Below are positions 6,525 through 6,632 of a stretch of DNA of 6,632 nt, piece after piece. The notes under the pieces were generated by a model. The model did no database searches. It was not told the DNA's origin and worked only from the letters and a program-made list of their open reading frames with translations. Position numbers and translations under genes: made by a program. Within the stretch, counting starts at the first letter, position 1. Each line of letters starts with the position of its first letter. The DNA comes from Bacteroidetes bacterium UBA7368 (GTDB lineage: Bacteria > Bacteroidota > Rhodothermia > Rhodothermales > UBA10348), in contig DKOG01000108.1 in the NCBI GenBank assembly GCA_002469915.1, positions 1-6,632 on the forward strand, given 5' to 3'.

Positions 6525-6632
6525 AGGACGGTTATGGGTGGCTTTCGGAACGAAATACACCCACTGAATGGGAGTGGATCAAGATCTTGTGGGATGGCTG
6601 TGTTTTCGTTTCCTCACAAAAAGGCGCGCAAC
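6525..6632. other. Region after malQ with no recognisable gene
   Basis: A short stretch running to the window edge. It contains a weak stem (CCACT at 6561-6565 with AGTGG at 6573-6577, loop of seven) and a perfect 10-base palindrome CAAGATCTTG (6580-6589), but no T-run that would make an intrinsic terminator. An ATG at 6534 opens a frame that reaches the edge, yet its translation does not resemble any protein I know. Confidence 0.4.

Noticed and set aside
6561..6589. Weak stem and CAAGATCTTG palindrome after malQ
   Set aside because: Neither is followed by a T-run, so they do not make an intrinsic terminator; a 10-base palindrome alone is not convincing as an operator.
6524..6631. Plus-strand frame reading DGYGWLSERN and onward to the right edge
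   Set aside because: The composition looks somewhat protein-like, but no start codon is available in that frame, it overlaps the malQ 3' end, and the stretch is too short to assign.
1..6632. Mobile elements, CRISPR arrays, tRNA or rRNA genes, phage or defence systems
   Set aside because: No transposase or integrase motifs, terminal repeats, spaced direct repeats or RNA gene signatures were seen on either strand; every long frame is accounted for by housekeeping or membrane genes.

Overview
The window holds seven genes and almost no spare DNA. Base composition looks close to 50% GC by eye. Only two of the seven starts have a recognisable Shine-Dalgarno sequence. Weak Shine-Dalgarno use and the gene families present would suit a member of Bacteroidota or the related Rhodothermia/Balneolia groups, but this is a low-confidence inference and nothing here fixes the taxonomy.

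Positions 2-4020, plus strand, carry five genes in a row that read like one transcription unit. They are: the 3' part of a membrane-anchored DsbA-like thiol oxidoreductase (its 5' end lies outside the window), a CYTH-domain protein resembling class IV adenylate cyclases, a small aquaporin-family channel, and two bPH2-domain membrane proteins resembling Bacillus YdbS and YdbT. Gaps are about 23, 62 and 78 bases, and the YdbS- and YdbT-like genes overlap by 14 bases. Four of the five products are in or at the membrane, so an envelope or stress-related unit is plausible, although no shared pathway is evident.

Positions 3999-4754, minus strand, encode a YaaW (UPF0174) family protein. Its 3' end overlaps the end of the YdbT-like gene by 22 bases, so the two convergent genes share their last codons and leave no room for a terminator between them.

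Positions 4755-5003 form a divergent intergenic region. It contains an inverted repeat set between good -35-like and -10-like hexamers with an over-long spacer, an arrangement reminiscent of promoters controlled by MerR-family activators. A second, Bacteroidota-style promoter candidate lies nearer to the next gene. Positions 5004-6524 encode a complete GH77 4-alpha-glucanotransferase (MalQ) with all three catalytic carboxylates. The last 108 bases hold no gene that can be recognised.

No mobile element, CRISPR array, tRNA or rRNA was seen. The less ordinary points are the aliphatic selectivity filter of the aquaporin, the MerR-like promoter architecture upstream of malQ, the 3' overlap of ydbT-like and yaaW, and a strong GC-rich hairpin inside the dsbA-like gene. 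No clearly new multi-gene system was found.
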